Part shown: positions 17,719-26,531 of the stretch, one piece after another
How the letters are laid out: each line of letters starts with the position of its first letter
Position numbering within the stretch: the stretch's first letter is position 1
Source of the DNA: Vibrio maritimus
GTDB taxonomy: Bacteria; Pseudomonadota; Gammaproteobacteria; Enterobacterales; Vibrionaceae
DNA: 64,000 bases
Direction: 5' to 3'
Assembly: GCF_021441885.1 (NCBI RefSeq)
Contig: NZ_CP090438.1
Coordinates: forward strand, 248,001 to 312,000
Made by a program: the position numbers and the translations under genes
The notes under the pieces: generated by a model
The model's database searches: none
What the model saw: only the letters and a program-made list of their open reading frames with translations
What the model was told of the DNA's origin: nothing

Positions 17719-18936
17719 ATGAGTAAACCATCTGTAAAAAAAGTTGTTGTTGCCTACTCTGGCGGTCTAGATACGTCAGTGATCATCCCATGGCTAAAAG
17801 AGAACTACGACTGTGAAGTTGTCGCATTCGTTGCGGATGTAGGCCAGGGTGAAGAAGAGCTTGTAGGTATCGAAGAAAAAGCGAAGGCATCAGGCGCTTC
17901 TGAGTGCTACATCGCTGACCTGAAAGAAGAAATGGTCGCTGACTACATCTTCCCAACGCTAAAAACGGGCGCGTACTACGAAGGTAAATATCTTCTAGGT
18001 ACATCAATGGCGCGTCCGATTATTGCTAAGGCTCAAGTAGAAGTAGCGCGTAAAGTGGGTGCTGATGCACTGTGTCACGGCTGTACAGGTAAAGGTAATG
18101 ACCAAGTACGTTTTGAGGGTGCATTTGCAGCTCTTGCCCCAGACCTAACAGTAATTGCACCATGGCGTGAGTGGGATCTAGTGAGCCGTGAAGAGTGTCT
18201 AGATTACCTAGCTGAGCGCAACATCCCTTGTACCGCTTCACTCACTAAGATCTATTCACGTGATGCAAACGCGTGGCACATCTCAACAGAAGGTGGCGTT
18301 CTGGAAGATACATGGAATGCGCCAAACGATGATTGCTGGGCATGGACAGTGGATCCTGAGCAAGCACCAGATCAAGCAGAATACGTGACGCTAGAAGTAG
18401 CAAAAGGCGAAGTAGTTGCCGTTGACGGTGAGAAAATGACGCCATACAACGCTCTGGTTTACCTAAACGAGAAAGGCGTGAAGCACGGCGTTGGTCGTAT
18501 CGACATTGTTGAAAACCGTCTTGTTGGTATGAAGTCTCGTGGCTGCTACGAAACTCCAGGGGGCACGATCATGATGGAAGCACTGCGTGCGGTTGAGCAG
18601 CTCGTGCTGGACAAGACATCGTTTGAGTTCCGTGAAGAGCTAGGCGTGAAAGCATCGCATCTTGTTTATGACGGTCGTTGGTTCACACCACTTTGTAAGT
18701 CTATCTTGGCAGCGTCGGAAGAGCTGGCACAAGATGTGAACGGCGAAGTTGTGGTTAAGCTATACAAAGGTCAGGCAATTGTGACTCAGAAACGCAGCGT
18801 CAACAGCCTGTATTCAGAAGAGTTTGCAACGTTCGGTGAAGATGAGGTGTACGACCAAAGTCACGCTGAAGGCTTCATCCGCCTTTACTCGCTATCAAGC
18901 CGTATCAGAGCATTAAACGAAGCAAAGAAAAAATAA
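17719..18936 (+). CDS. argG: Argininosuccinate synthase
   Basis: ArgG condenses citrulline and aspartate with ATP to argininosuccinate. The PP-loop ATP site is AYSGGLDTS near residue 13, and the citrulline/aspartate-binding segment includes GCTGKGNDQVRFE. At 405 residues it is the short bacterial/eukaryotic type rather than the longer E. coli form. It lies 98 bases after argB on the same strand and has an AAGGAGAGAG site. A possible ARG-like sequence (CGAATTTAAAGTGA) lies in that gap but is weak. A perfect palindromic terminator follows. Confidence 0.97.
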   Translation: MSKPSVKKVVVAYSGGLDTSVIIPWLKENYDCEVVAFVADVGQGEEELVGIEEKAKASGASECYIADLKEEMVADYIFPTLKTGAYYEGKYLLGTSMARPIIAKAQVEVARKVGADALCHGCTGKGNDQVRFEGAFAALAPDLTVIAPWREWDLVSREECLDYLAERNIPCTASLTKIYSRDANAWHISTEGGVLEDTWNAPNDDCWAWTVDPEQAPDQAEYVTLEVAKGEVVAVDGEKMTPYNALVYLNEKGVKHGVGRIDIVENRLVGMKSRGCYETPGGTIMMEALRAVEQLVLDKTSFEFREELGVKASHLVYDGRWFTPLCKSILAASEELAQDVNGEVVVKLYKGQAIVTQKRSVNSLYSEEFATFGEDEVYDQSHAEGFIRLYSLSSRIRALNEAKKK

Positions 18937-18964
18937 TTTCGCTCCATTATACTGATTGAAATCT

Positions 18965-19000
18965 AGAAACCCATTTGATATCAAATGGGTTTCTTTTTAT
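18965..19000 (+). terminator. Terminator of argG (perfect 30-base palindrome)
   Basis: A perfect inverted repeat spans 18965-18994 (arms AGAAACCCATTTGAT and its complement) and is followed by TTTT. It separates argCBG from argHA. Confidence 0.88.
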
Positions 19001-19043
19001 CTGGACGATAAAAATGGACGACAATACCCTGAAATCGCATTAA

Positions 19044-19082
19044 TTTGAATATTTATGTGAAATAAATGAATTTTTACTTTAT
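19044..19082. promoter_or_regulatory. ArgR operator of argHA, paired ARG boxes
   Basis: TGAATATTTATGTG at 19046-19059 and TGAATTTTTACTTT at 19067-19080 are spaced 21 bases apart, as ArgR hexamers require. They lie about 145 bases upstream of argHA, which therefore has its own ArgR-controlled promoter. Confidence 0.75.
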
Positions 19083-19225
19083 TTTTAATTCGGTTTGTCG
19101 TACCTTGAACCCTATCAACAAAGACACTGAGTTGCATTCAATTCACTCAGCGAGAATAGCGGTTTATTCTTACAATAAGTAACCACAGAAGCAGCGACGC
19201 AGACTGAGCAGTTAGGAGAGACACG

Positions 19226-21100
19226 ATGGCATTATGGGGCGGAAGATTTACCCAAGCAGCAGATACGAGATTCAAAGACTTTAATGATTCATTGCGCTTT
19301 GACTACCGACTTGCTGAGCAAGACATTGTTGGCTCAATTGCTTGGTCAAAGGCGTTGGTTTCGGTGGGTGTTCTTACTGAAGATGAACAGCAGAAGCTAG
19401 AGCTAGCACTGAATGAGCTTAAACTCGAAGTGATGGAGAATCCAAAGCAGATCCTAAGATCGGATGCGGAAGATATCCATAGCTGGGTTGAGCAACAGCT
19501 GATTGGCAAAGTGGGCGACCTAGGTAAGAAGCTGCACACCGGCCGTTCTCGTAACGACCAAGTGGCGACCGACCTGAAACTTTGGTGTCGTCAGCAAGGT
19601 CAGCAACTTTTGCTTGGTCTCGACAGACTGCAATCGCAGATGGTTGAGGTTGCAAGAGCACACCAAGATACCGTTCTTCCTGGTTATACCCACCTTCAGC
19701 GTGCTCAGCCTGTGACGTTTGCTCACTGGTGCTTAGCGTACGTTGAGATGTTTGAGCGTGATTACTCGCGCTTGGATGATGCCATTAAGCGTTTAGATAC
19801 CTGCCCACTGGGTTCAGGTGCGCTAGCGGGTACGGCTTACCCAATGGATCGTGAGCAGCTTGCTCATAACCTAGGCTTCAGAAGAGCGACTCGCAACAGC
19901 TTGGACTCGGTATCTGACCGTGACCATGTGATGGAGCTGATGTCTATCGCCTCTATATCTATGCTGCACCTATCGCGTCTGGCTGAAGATATGATCTTCT
20001 ACAACTCAGGTGAGTCGAACTTTATTGAGCTTGCGGATACTGTGACGTCTGGCTCTTCTCTGATGCCTCAGAAAAAGAACCCAGATGCCCTAGAGCTTAT
20101 CCGTGGTAAAACCGGTCGTGTCTACGGCTCGCTAGCTGGCATGATGATGACAGTGAAAGCACTGCCTCTTGCCTACAACAAAGATATGCAAGAAGACAAA
20201 GAAGGGCTATTTGATGCACTCGACACTTGGAGTGACTGCATGGAAATGGCCGCACTGTGTTTCGATGGTATCAAGGTAAACGGTGAGCGTACGCTCGAAG
20301 CGGCGAAGCAAGGTTATGCAAACTCTACCGAGCTTGCGGATTACCTAGTTGCTAAAGGTATTCCATTCCGTGAAGCGCACCATATCGTAGGTGTTGCAGT
20401 AGTCAGTGCGATTGCTAAAGGCTGTGCACTCGAAGAGCTCTCTATTGAAGAACTGAAAGAGTTCTCACCAGTGATTGAGAACGATGTTTACGACATCCTG
20501 ACCATTGAAAGCTGCCTAGAGAAACGTAATGCCCTTGGTGGTGTAGCGCCGCAGCAAGTTGCTTACGCGGTAGACCAAGCAGAGAAACGTCTCACAGCGC
20601 GTGATAACTCAGCGGTGAAAGTTCGCTCTGCTCGCCTGACGGACATTGATGCGCTAGAGAGCATGGTGGCTTACTGGGCGAACCTGGGTGAAAACCTACC
20701 TCGTAGCCGCAACGAACTGGTGCGTGACATTGGCTCGTTCGCCGTCGCAGAGCATCATGGTGAGGTTACCGGTTGTGCGTCGCTCTACGTGTATGACTCA
20801 GGGCTTGCAGAGATCCGCTCTTTAGGTGTTGAAGCGGGCTGGCAAGGTCAAGGGCAGGGCACAGCGATTGTTCAGCACTTGGTAGAGAAAGCACGTAAGA
20901 TGGCGATTAAGAAAGTGTTCGTTCTGACCCGTACGCCAGAGTTCTTTATGAAGCACGACTTCATCCCAACATCGAAGACGCTGCTGCCAGAGAAAGTTCT
21001 GAAAGACTGTGACCAATGTCCACGACAGCATGCTTGTGACGAGGTAGCGTTGGAAGTGAACTTGGTAGAGCAAATTATTGCCAAGATGAACGTTGCGTAA
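19226..21100 (+). CDS. argH: ArgHA, argininosuccinate lyase fused to a GNAT N-acetyltransferase
   Basis: Residues 1 to about 458 are a complete argininosuccinate lyase that splits argininosuccinate into arginine and fumarate; the fumarase-superfamily signature GSSLMPQKKNPD lies near residue 276. Residues from about 463 to 624 form a GNAT domain starting at VKVRSARLTDIDAL, with the acetyl-CoA loop QGQGQGTA near residue 540. It resembles the acetyltransferase half of N-acetylglutamate synthase. This fusion is known from Moritella and Vibrio and supplies the first step of the pathway. The fusion is in one frame with no sign of a sequencing join. A strong AGGAGAG site precedes the ATG. Confidence 0.95.
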   Translation: MALWGGRFTQAADTRFKDFNDSLRFDYRLAEQDIVGSIAWSKALVSVGVLTEDEQQKLELALNELKLEVMENPKQILRSDAEDIHSWVEQQLIGKVGDLGKKLHTGRSRNDQVATDLKLWCRQQGQQLLLGLDRLQSQMVEVARAHQDTVLPGYTHLQRAQPVTFAHWCLAYVEMFERDYSRLDDAIKRLDTCPLGSGALAGTAYPMDREQLAHNLGFRRATRNSLDSVSDRDHVMELMSIASISMLHLSRLAEDMIFYNSGESNFIELADTVTSGSSLMPQKKNPDALELIRGKTGRVYGSLAGMMMTVKALPLAYNKDMQEDKEGLFDALDTWSDCMEMAALCFDGIKVNGERTLEAAKQGYANSTELADYLVAKGIPFREAHHIVGVAVVSAIAKGCALEELSIEELKEFSPVIENDVYDILTIESCLEKRNALGGVAPQQVAYAVDQAEKRLTARDNSAVKVRSARLTDIDALESMVAYWANLGENLPRSRNELVRDIGSFAVAEHHGEVTGCASLYVYDSGLAEIRSLGVEAGWQGQGQGTAIVQHLVEKARKMAIKKVFVLTRTPEFFMKHDFIPTSKTLLPEKVLKDCDQCPRQHACDEVALEVNLVEQIIAKMNVA

Positions 21101-21227
21101 CCTGTTGAAAAATAGGCGAGTAACGAAAAGATCGGAAAAATTTTAAAAAAAGATCATTTTTCTGGGAACAAACAAGAAAAGGCACGGTCTATTAAAGTAC
21201 CACTGCTTTTTCTTAGAAGAATCTAAG
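21101..21227. other. Gap after argHA
   Basis: An A-rich stretch with the small inverted repeat CTTAGA/TCTAAG (21212-21227) precedes the terminator. It might be the 3' UTR of argHA or a small RNA; nothing distinguishes the two. Confidence 0.3.
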
Positions 21228-21264
21228 AAGGCCCCGAGTCAAGGTTGACTACGGGGCTTTTTTC
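21228..21264 (+). terminator. Terminator downstream of argHA
   Basis: The stem GCCCCG/CGGGGC with an inner GTCAA/TTGAC stem is followed by a T-run. It lies 128 bases after the argHA stop. The next 210 bases before the RidA-family gene contain no recognised feature. Confidence 0.88.
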
Positions 21265-21475
21265 TTTTTAGTGCTTTTCAAATCTCTTCCCCTTTCAATC
21301 TAAACTTCTCACTGTCGATGAATCTAAACATTTGCTTTTACCAGTAGCGGAGAAAAACTGCGGTTCGCCAAGCATGTCACAATGTTCGCGTGTTGCTTGC
21401 GCTTGGTATCCGATAGAATAGGCCTTCCTGTTTCAGCCCTATCGTTCGGATAGCCTAAAAAAGAGCAATAACATT

Positions 21476-21829
21476 ATGATTGAACGCCTTCATACTAAAG
21501 AGCGCATGAGCCGCATCGTTAAGCACAATGGCACTATCTACCTTTGTGGTCAGGTGTGTGCAGATGCCACTAAAGACATTACTGAACAGACGCAAACCAT
21601 GCTCGATAAGGTCGAGGCTCTGCTACTTGAAGCGGGCAGCGACAAAGAGCACATGCTGTCTGCGACCATCTACCTTAAAGACATGCAAGATTTCCAAGCA
21701 ATGAACGCGGTATGGGACGCATGGGTACCCGCAGGCCATGCGCCAGCACGTGCTTGTGTGACTGGAGATATGGCTCGTGAAGCCTTGCTGGTGGAGATCT
21801 CTGTGATTGCTGCTGAGATTGCTAGCTAG
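21476..21829 (+). CDS. RidA/YjgF-family protein, YoaB-like
   Basis: This is a small trimeric protein of the RidA superfamily; archetypal members hydrolyse reactive enamine/imine intermediates made by PLP enzymes. The 117-residue sequence has the family core near its C terminus (AVWDAWVPAGHAPARACVTGD) and resembles E. coli YoaB more than RidA. The canonical RidA arginine that binds the substrate carboxylate appears as ARACV. The start at 21476 lacks a strong ribosome-binding site, and an internal ATG at 21506 is possible. It is monocistronic and ends at a terminator. The substrate is unknown. Confidence 0.85.
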   Translation: MIERLHTKERMSRIVKHNGTIYLCGQVCADATKDITEQTQTMLDKVEALLLEAGSDKEHMLSATIYLKDMQDFQAMNAVWDAWVPAGHAPARACVTGDMAREALLVEISVIAAEIAS

Positions 21830-21849
21830 CCATTAGCTTTCAGAAAAAC

Positions 21850-21884
21850 AAAAAATGCGAGCCCATTTGGCTCGCATTTTTTTA
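21850..21884. terminator. Terminator between the RidA-family gene and the peroxiredoxin gene
   Basis: The stem AAAAATGCGAGCC/GGCTCGCATTTTT with a five-base loop is symmetric enough to act in both directions for the converging genes. Confidence 0.9.
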
Positions 21885-21896
21885 TGGGTAGGAAGA

Positions 21897-22625
21897 TTAA
21901 CCTAGGTAAGCTTCTAGCTCTTCGCTGCCACCAATGTGCTTACCACCGATAAATACCTGAGGCACGGTCGTACGGCCGCTTACTGCTCGTAGAGTCACAG
22001 TAGTCGCGTCTTTACCCAGTACGATTTCTTCATACTGAAGGTTGTGGTCAATCAGGTTTTGCTTCGCTTTCATGCAGAATGGGCAACCTGGCTTAGAGAA
22101 TACCGTGATGGATTCTTGAGTCTTATAGCTTGGCGCGATGTAGTTCAGCATCGTATCTGCATCTGATACCTTGAACGGGTCGCCTGGCTCGTTTGGCTCG
22201 ATGAACATCTTCTCTACCACGCCGTTTTTCACCAGCATGCTGTAGCGCCATGAGCGTTTGCCAAAGCCAAGGTCGTTTTTCTCAACCAGCATACCCATGC
22301 CATCGGTGAAGTCTCCGTTACCATCAGGAATGAAGGTGATGTTTTCTGCTTCTTGATCTGATTTCCACGCATTCATAACGAAGGTGTCGTTTACTGATAC
22401 ACATAGGATTTCATCCACGCCGTGATCTTTGAACACAGGAAATAGCTCGTTGTAGCGCGGCAAGTGGCTTGATGAACATGTCGGCGTGAAAGCACCTGGT
22501 AAGCTGAACACAATTACGGTCTTGTCTTTGAACAGCTCATCTGTTGTTACGTTGACCCACGCATCACCCTGACGAGTTGGGAATGTCACTTGAGGTACTG
22601 CTTGGCCTTCTTTAGATGCAAACAT
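21897..22625 (-). CDS. Hybrid peroxiredoxin-glutaredoxin
   Basis: This is a fused peroxidase in which a C-terminal glutaredoxin passes electrons from glutathione to an N-terminal Prx5-type peroxiredoxin that reduces hydrogen peroxide and alkyl hydroperoxides. The peroxidatic cysteine is near residue 49 in the FTPTCSSSHLP block. The glutaredoxin active site CPFC is near residues 179-182, followed by the cis-proline TVPQVF and GG motifs. The 242-residue length matches the Haemophilus/Vibrio hybrid class. It is divergent from oxyR, and an OxyR-like operator lies upstream of its predicted -35. Cytosolic; no signal peptide. Confidence 0.95.
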   Translation of the reverse strand: MFASKEGQAVPQVTFPTRQGDAWVNVTTDELFKDKTVIVFSLPGAFTPTCSSSHLPRYNELFPVFKDHGVDEILCVSVNDTFVMNAWKSDQEAENITFIPDGNGDFTDGMGMLVEKNDLGFGKRSWRYSMLVKNGVVEKMFIEPNEPGDPFKVSDADTMLNYIAPSYKTQESITVFSKPGCPFCMKAKQNLIDHNLQYEEIVLGKDATTVTLRAVSGRTTVPQVFIGGKHIGGSEELEAYLG

Positions 22626-22740
22626 ACTTATGTCCTTCTGGATAATTAAATTCTTGTGAGTCTAGCGTTGCTAACAGAGAGTAGCGTCTATCGCTTTGTT
22701 TCGTTGGGACCATTATCAAAAAAATGGTTTGATAGTTCTA

Positions 22741-22777
22741 ATCGTTTATTGTTATGGTATCGATAGTCAATTTCTAT
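22741..22777. promoter_or_regulatory. OxyR-like operator between the Prx-Grx gene and oxyR
   Basis: Four tetramers are spaced by seven bases each: ATCG, TTAT, ATAG and CTAT, matching 13 of 16 in the oxidised-OxyR consensus ATAG-CTAT-ATAG-CTAT. On the minus strand a GATAAT -10 lies at 22712-22717, with the -35 position directly abutting this site, as expected for activation of the Prx-Grx gene. On the other side it ends 11 bases before the oxyR ATG, consistent with autorepression. Confidence 0.7.
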
Positions 22778-22788
22778 CGGAGTAAGCG

Positions 22789-23676
22789 ATGAACATTCGT
22801 GATTTTGAATACCTAGTGGCACTGGCTGAGCACAAGCACTTTCGTAAAGCCGCAGAGGCATGCTTTGTGAGTCAGCCAACACTGAGTGGTCAGATCCGTA
22901 AACTGGAAGATGAGATAGGTACCTCTTTGTTGGAGCGTAGCAGTCGTCGCGTGTTGTTTACCGATGCAGGCTTGCAATTGGTTGAGCAAGCAAAGCGTGT
23001 GCTTAAAGAAGTCAAAACGTTTCGCGAGATGGCAGCAGGTCAAAGTGGCGAGATGATGGGCCCTATGCATATCGGGTTTATTCCGACGGTAGGACCTTAC
23101 CTTTTGCCGCGTATCGTGCCTCAGCTGAAAGAGTCGTTTCCTGATCTTGAGCTGTTCCTGCATGAGGCTCAAACGCATCAATTGGTTAGACAGTTGGAAG
23201 AAGGAAAACTCGATTGTTTAGTGCTGGCGTCAGTTCCAGAAACTGCACCATTCAAAGAGATTGAAGTCTTTAATGAGCCGATGAGCATTGCGGTGCCATG
23301 CGACCATGCTTGGGCAAAACGCGATGAGATAGAGATGGATGAGCTAAAAGGGCAAACCGTGCTATCACTGGGTGATGGACATTGCTTGCGAGACCAAGCG
23401 CTAGGTTTTTGTTTTGCGGCAGGTGCGAGAGATGACGAGCGATTTAAGGCAACCAGCTTAGAGACGTTGCGTAATATGGTTGCTGCAGGGGCGGGGATTA
23501 CCTTACTGCCTGAGCTATCTCTTCCGAAAGAGAAAGAAAAAGATGGTGTGTGCTATGTGACTGCCGTCAATCCTACGCCGTCTCGCAGTATTGTGCTGGC
23601 GTACCGACCTGGTTCACCGCTTCGTGCGCGTTTTGAGAAGTTAGCAGAGTCGATTAGTAGTTATCTTGGCGAGTAG
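22789..23676 (+). CDS. oxyR: OxyR, peroxide-sensing LysR-family regulator
   Basis: OxyR activates antioxidant genes when hydrogen peroxide oxidises it. The winged helix-turn-helix spans about residues 1-60 (ALAEHKHFRKAAEACFVSQP). The sensor cysteines are at Cys199 and Cys208 in GHCLRDQALGFC, the same numbers as in E. coli OxyR. At 295 residues the C terminus is slightly shorter than the E. coli protein (305). The TATCGGAGTAAGCG leader has a GGAG site. It is divergent from its likely target, the Prx-Grx gene. Confidence 0.97.
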   Translation: MNIRDFEYLVALAEHKHFRKAAEACFVSQPTLSGQIRKLEDEIGTSLLERSSRRVLFTDAGLQLVEQAKRVLKEVKTFREMAAGQSGEMMGPMHIGFIPTVGPYLLPRIVPQLKESFPDLELFLHEAQTHQLVRQLEEGKLDCLVLASVPETAPFKEIEVFNEPMSIAVPCDHAWAKRDEIEMDELKGQTVLSLGDGHCLRDQALGFCFAAGARDDERFKATSLETLRNMVAAGAGITLLPELSLPKEKEKDGVCYVTAVNPTPSRSIVLAYRPGSPLRARFEKLAESISSYLGE

Positions 23677-23694
23677 CGCTGAAATTTAGATATT

Positions 23695-23721
23695 AAAAAA
23701 GGGGCTTAGCGCCCCTTTTTA
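23695..23721. terminator. Terminator between oxyR and mrcA
   Basis: The stem AAAAGGGGC/GCCCCTTTT with a short loop is usable by both converging genes. Confidence 0.85.
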
Positions 23722-23736
23722 CTTGTTAAGTCCAAT

Positions 23737-26385
23737 CTAGAACAGACTCTCACCACCAGACTCATCATTCGAGTACAAGGTATCCGTGAGACTCTCCTGC
23801 ACGTACTCTTTTGGCTCGGTGCCAATCTTGAAGTATTCAAACATGGTCGAACCATCGGTCTTGTTAGTGAGAAGGCCAGAATCACGGTCGATACGCACGC
23901 GAGTGATGTCATTCGGCACTTGTCTTGCGACCACTTCATGACCCTCGAGCGCCATACCCATAAAGTCCACCCATGCAGGCTGAGCGGTCTTCGCCCCAGC
24001 TTCGGCACCAGTGATCTGATCTTTACCTAAGTTAGGATTCGCAGTTGTACGTCCAAGCTTTCTCTGGTGGTCATCAAAACCAACCCAAGCCGTCGCTACA
24101 ATACCCGGACCATAGCCGTTGTACCACGCATCTTTAGAATCGTTTGTGGTACCCGTTTTACCGCCCACATCACGACGCTTAAGTTTTTGAGCACGCCAGC
24201 CAGTACCATTCCAACCCGTGCCTTCACGCCAGTTACCGCCGCCCCAAACGTTGCTATAGAGCATTTCACGCGTCAGGAACGCCGTTTGCTCTGAGATAAC
24301 CTTCGGCGCATAGCGCGGTTCGTTGGTTTCAGTCAGGTCTTCTTCGTTAAACTGAGCGATATCCAGTGGTTCGATTTCAGACGCATTAGTGGCTTCTTCA
24401 ATGCTTGGTGCTGCCTCATCGGTAGCCGCCTTAGCGAACTCAGGAGCTTGCATATCTGGACAGTTTTGATGACAAACGACTTTTGGATTGGCTTCAAATT
24501 CAACCTTACCAAATGGGTCTTCTACTTTGCTGATGTAGAATGGCTCTACGTAGTAGCCACCGTTAGCAAACACAGAGAAACCCTGTGCCATTTGAACCGG
24601 TGTCAAGCTACCAGCACCCAGTGCAATGGTCTCAGAGCGAGGAAGCTTAGATTTATCGAAACCGAATCGAGTCAGATAATCACGAGTCTCATCAAGGCCG
24701 ACTTCACGCAGTACACGAACCGCCATGACGTTCTTAGACTGTGCTAGACCGATACGAAGACGCGTTGGGCCTGTGTACGTCGGTGGCGAGTTTTTCGGGC
24801 GCCAAGCAGTGCCAGCACTCTTATCCCACTTGTTGATTGGTGCATCGTTAACTAGGCTCGCCAGCGTCATGCCTTTATCTAGTGCAGCTGCATAGATAAA
24901 CGGCTTGATACTAGAACCGACCTGTCTAACAGATTGCGTTGCACGGTTAAACTTACTGTGTACGAAGTTAAAACCGCCCACGAGCGATAGCACCGCACCA
25001 TTCTCGGGATTAATGGCAACGAAGGCCGTGTTTGCATTTGGTACCTGGCTTAAACGCCACGTGATGGCGATCGGCTCAGCAACTTGATCGTCTTCAGTCT
25101 GCGCCTCTTTTTCTTCTGGAGACACATCTGGCGTGATATCAAGATCAGCGGCACGCACCCAAACCTGTTCACCAACCGCAACCACGTCGCTCGGTGCTTT
25201 CGGTGCTGCACCTTGGCGATCATCGGTTCGGAACTTACGCGCCCAGTTCATGTTCTCCCAGCTGATGGTCTGCTCACCATAGCTTTTCACATAAACCGTC
25301 GCGGATTGGTCTGCAACGCCAGTCACAACCGCTGGGCGAAGCTCGCCATAGGTAGGCTCACGTCTCAGGTGCTTAGCAATCTCTTCGTTGGTCATGGCTG
25401 TTTGACCAGCCTTCCACAGTACTTTTTCAGCGCCGCGGTAACCGTGTCGCTCGTCGTAGTCTAGAAGGTTTTTAATCGCAGCGACATGACCCGCTTTTTG
25501 CAGCTTAGAGTCAATGGTGGTGGTGATACGCATGCCAGATTCGTAAGCTTCTTCACCATAGCGACTCACCATCCAAGCGCGCGCAATCTCTGCGACATAA
25601 GGAGCACTAAGTTCAATCTCTGCGCCATGGTATTGAGAAATAATTGGCTCAGCACGCGCCTCATCAAACTCAGCCTGCGTGATGTATTTTTCAGACAGCA
25701 TACGTGATAGCACCACGTTACGGCGCTGAGTAGCACGCTCAATAGAGTAGATAGGGTTCATCGTTGATGGTGCTTTAGGAAGACCGGCAAGTACCGCAAT
25801 CTCACTGAGTGTGAGCTGATCAAGGTTGCGACCGAAGTAAGCCTGTGCTGCTGCGCCAAAACCGTATGAGCGGTAGCCCAAGAAGATCTTGTTAACGTAC
25901 AGCTCCATGATCTCTTGCTTTGTTAGCAACTGCTCAATGTGAACGGCGATGAAGATCTCTTTCACTTTACGCATGATCTTCTTCTCATTAGATAAGAAGA
26001 AGTTACGAGCTAGCTGCTGCGTGATGGTACTCGCACCCTGTGAGGCACTACCTGACGCGATAACGGCGACCGCAGCACGGGTAATACCGATAGGGTCGAA
26101 ACCAAAGTGGTCGTAGTAGCGGCTGTCTTCCGTCGCAATGAGGGCGTCGATTAGATCTTGTGGGATCTCGTCGTAAGATATTGGGATTCTGCGCTTTTCG
26201 CCAAATTGTGCGATCAGCTTCCCATCTTGGCTAAACACCTGCATTGGTGTCTGGAGTTGGACATCTTTTAAGGTCGCGACGTCAGGCAATTCTGGTTTTA
26301 CGTAGTAGTAAAACCCAAAAATTGTTCCGACTCCAAAGAGTATGCAAATCAATGCAAAAACCAACAGTCTCTTTATGAACTTCAC
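23737..26385 (-). CDS. mrcA: Penicillin-binding protein 1A
   Basis: This bifunctional class A PBP polymerises and cross-links peptidoglycan. A single N-terminal membrane anchor covers about residues 7-28. The GT51 glycosyltransferase has its catalytic glutamate in ATEDSRYYDHFG near residue 85. The OB-like insert follows. The transpeptidase has the SxxK serine in GSSIKPF near residue 490, SKN in AQSKNVMAVR and KTGTTN near residue 741. The 882-residue length suits PBP1A. mrcA divergent from pilM is the conserved arrangement in gammaproteobacteria. In Vibrio, PBP1A works with the outer-membrane activator CsiV rather than LpoA. Confidence 0.96.
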   Translation of the reverse strand: MKFIKRLLVFALICILFGVGTIFGFYYYVKPELPDVATLKDVQLQTPMQVFSQDGKLIAQFGEKRRIPISYDEIPQDLIDALIATEDSRYYDHFGFDPIGITRAAVAVIASGSASQGASTITQQLARNFFLSNEKKIMRKVKEIFIAVHIEQLLTKQEIMELYVNKIFLGYRSYGFGAAAQAYFGRNLDQLTLSEIAVLAGLPKAPSTMNPIYSIERATQRRNVVLSRMLSEKYITQAEFDEARAEPIISQYHGAEIELSAPYVAEIARAWMVSRYGEEAYESGMRITTTIDSKLQKAGHVAAIKNLLDYDERHGYRGAEKVLWKAGQTAMTNEEIAKHLRREPTYGELRPAVVTGVADQSATVYVKSYGEQTISWENMNWARKFRTDDRQGAAPKAPSDVVAVGEQVWVRAADLDITPDVSPEEKEAQTEDDQVAEPIAITWRLSQVPNANTAFVAINPENGAVLSLVGGFNFVHSKFNRATQSVRQVGSSIKPFIYAAALDKGMTLASLVNDAPINKWDKSAGTAWRPKNSPPTYTGPTRLRIGLAQSKNVMAVRVLREVGLDETRDYLTRFGFDKSKLPRSETIALGAGSLTPVQMAQGFSVFANGGYYVEPFYISKVEDPFGKVEFEANPKVVCHQNCPDMQAPEFAKAATDEAAPSIEEATNASEIEPLDIAQFNEEDLTETNEPRYAPKVISEQTAFLTREMLYSNVWGGGNWREGTGWNGTGWRAQKLKRRDVGGKTGTTNDSKDAWYNGYGPGIVATAWVGFDDHQRKLGRTTANPNLGKDQITGAEAGAKTAQPAWVDFMGMALEGHEVVARQVPNDITRVRIDRDSGLLTNKTDGSTMFEYFKIGTEPKEYVQESLTDTLYSNDESGGESLF

Positions 26386-26531
26386 CGAGATTTCCCTGAT
26401 TAATTAAGGTTACGAGTAGGTAATTACTTGTAGGCTAGGACAAAAATATACCTATAGGGTTAATTAACGCTTATTTGAGCGTCAATCTCAACCTTTTCGC
26501 GTTGTTTATGTATTTGTTGAGGTTATTTTTC

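Noticed and set aside
21101..21264. A small RNA gene between argHA and the RidA-family gene
   Set aside because: A terminator is present, but I see no convincing promoter after the argHA stop; it is explained equally well as the argHA 3' UTR.
26400..26467. Two TTAATTAA octamers between mrcA and pilM
   Set aside because: Short AT-rich palindromes occur by chance in this composition, and no regulator is known to use them here.
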